DNA from: Candidatus Methanophagales archaeon
GTDB taxonomy: Archaea > Halobacteriota > Syntropharchaeia > Alkanophagales > Methanospirareceae
DNA: 32,663 nucleotides
Direction of reading: 5' to 3'
Assembly (NCBI GenBank): GCA_029241965.1
Contig: JAPWVK010000147.1
Span: 1-32,663 of the forward strand
Position numbers and translations under genes: made by a program. Under the pieces are notes generated by a model. That model was not told the DNA's origin. It ran no database searches and worked only from the letters and a program-made list of their open reading frames with translations. Below, piece after piece: positions 32,523-32,663 of this stretch. The stretch's first letter is position 1. Each line of letters begins with the position of its first letter.

Positions 32523-32663
32523 GTATTTGTATAGCTAACTAAAAAACCACGAGATTTCACAAGATTAACACAAGAAATGAGGGTTAGTAGGGGTGGGCGG
32601 GACTATTCGATATAATCGCCAATAGAGTACTAAAAACCGATTCCAATCATTGTTCTCTCGTGG
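32523..32663. repeat. Dispersed palindromic intergenic element, copy E (cut by window end)
   Basis: Outer block GTATTTGTATAGCTAA (identical to copy D), left arm AACCACGAGATTTCACAAGA from 32545, then a variable centre, and the beginning of the right arm TCTCTCGTGG at the window edge. The centre differs from copies B-D (it has GGGCGGGACTATTCGATATA). Confidence 0.8.

Overview
The window reads as a chromosomal segment of an anaerobic euryarchaeon. The evidence is archaeal-type information genes (an rpl18e-rpl13-rps9-rpoN-tRNA-Pro-rpoK cluster, eS19, a PDCD5-like protein, prefoldin alpha, tRNA-wybutosine enzyme Taw1), archaea-specific metabolism (pantoate kinase, DUF126 aconitase-X small subunit, archaeal RibC, DacZ-type diadenylate cyclase), TATA-box promoters with or without GGAGGT/GGTGAT ribosome sites, and poly-T terminators. 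A multiheme c-type cytochrome beside a CcmF-like assembly protein suggests a respiratory or syntrophic archaeon of the Syntrophoarchaeia/ANME-1 kind. That placement is an inference from gene content only.

Layout. 1-2.6 kb: CcmF-like cytochrome c assembly protein, split by a single in-frame UGA, then a convergent small multiheme cytochrome. 2.7-5.9 kb: Yip1-family membrane protein, a frameshifted membrane hydrolase remnant, an SppA-type protease, IlvE and a DUF357 protein. 5.9-14.8 kb: a cell-surface island, all on the minus strand. In transcription order it holds a 1569-residue exported S-layer-like protein, a PGF-CTERM protein, a VWA+DUF11 protein with a different C-terminal sorting signal, an exosortase/archaeosortase-family enzyme, and a membrane protein overlapping it. 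15.3-21.9 kb: housekeeping genes (DacZ, pantoate kinase, PheT, DUF1616, prefoldin alpha, DUF126, Taw1, RibC). 22.0-26.1 kb: a small exported protein with a duplicated motif, MetRS, and the ribosomal protein/RNA polymerase cluster. 26.2-32.3 kb: a KaiC/GvpD-like ATPase overlapping a prepilin peptidase, a YgjP-like metalloprotease, eS19-PDCD5-MTH1187-family genes, a SemiSWEET-like transporter, and a FecCD/FecE-type ABC transporter.

The most interesting material is the surface island. The giant protein is an internal tandem duplication, and its first copy carries a VWA domain inserted at a point where the second copy runs on uninterrupted. The inserted VWA is related to the VWA of the neighbouring DUF11 protein. 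The two VWA-encoding genes share an 11-base promoter-region element, and a G-quadruplex-like block with exact 10-nt spacing lies upstream of the giant gene. A family of about 150-bp palindromic intergenic elements occurs five times across the window, three of them in or next to this island. No CRISPR array, rRNA, integrase or transposase gene was seen.
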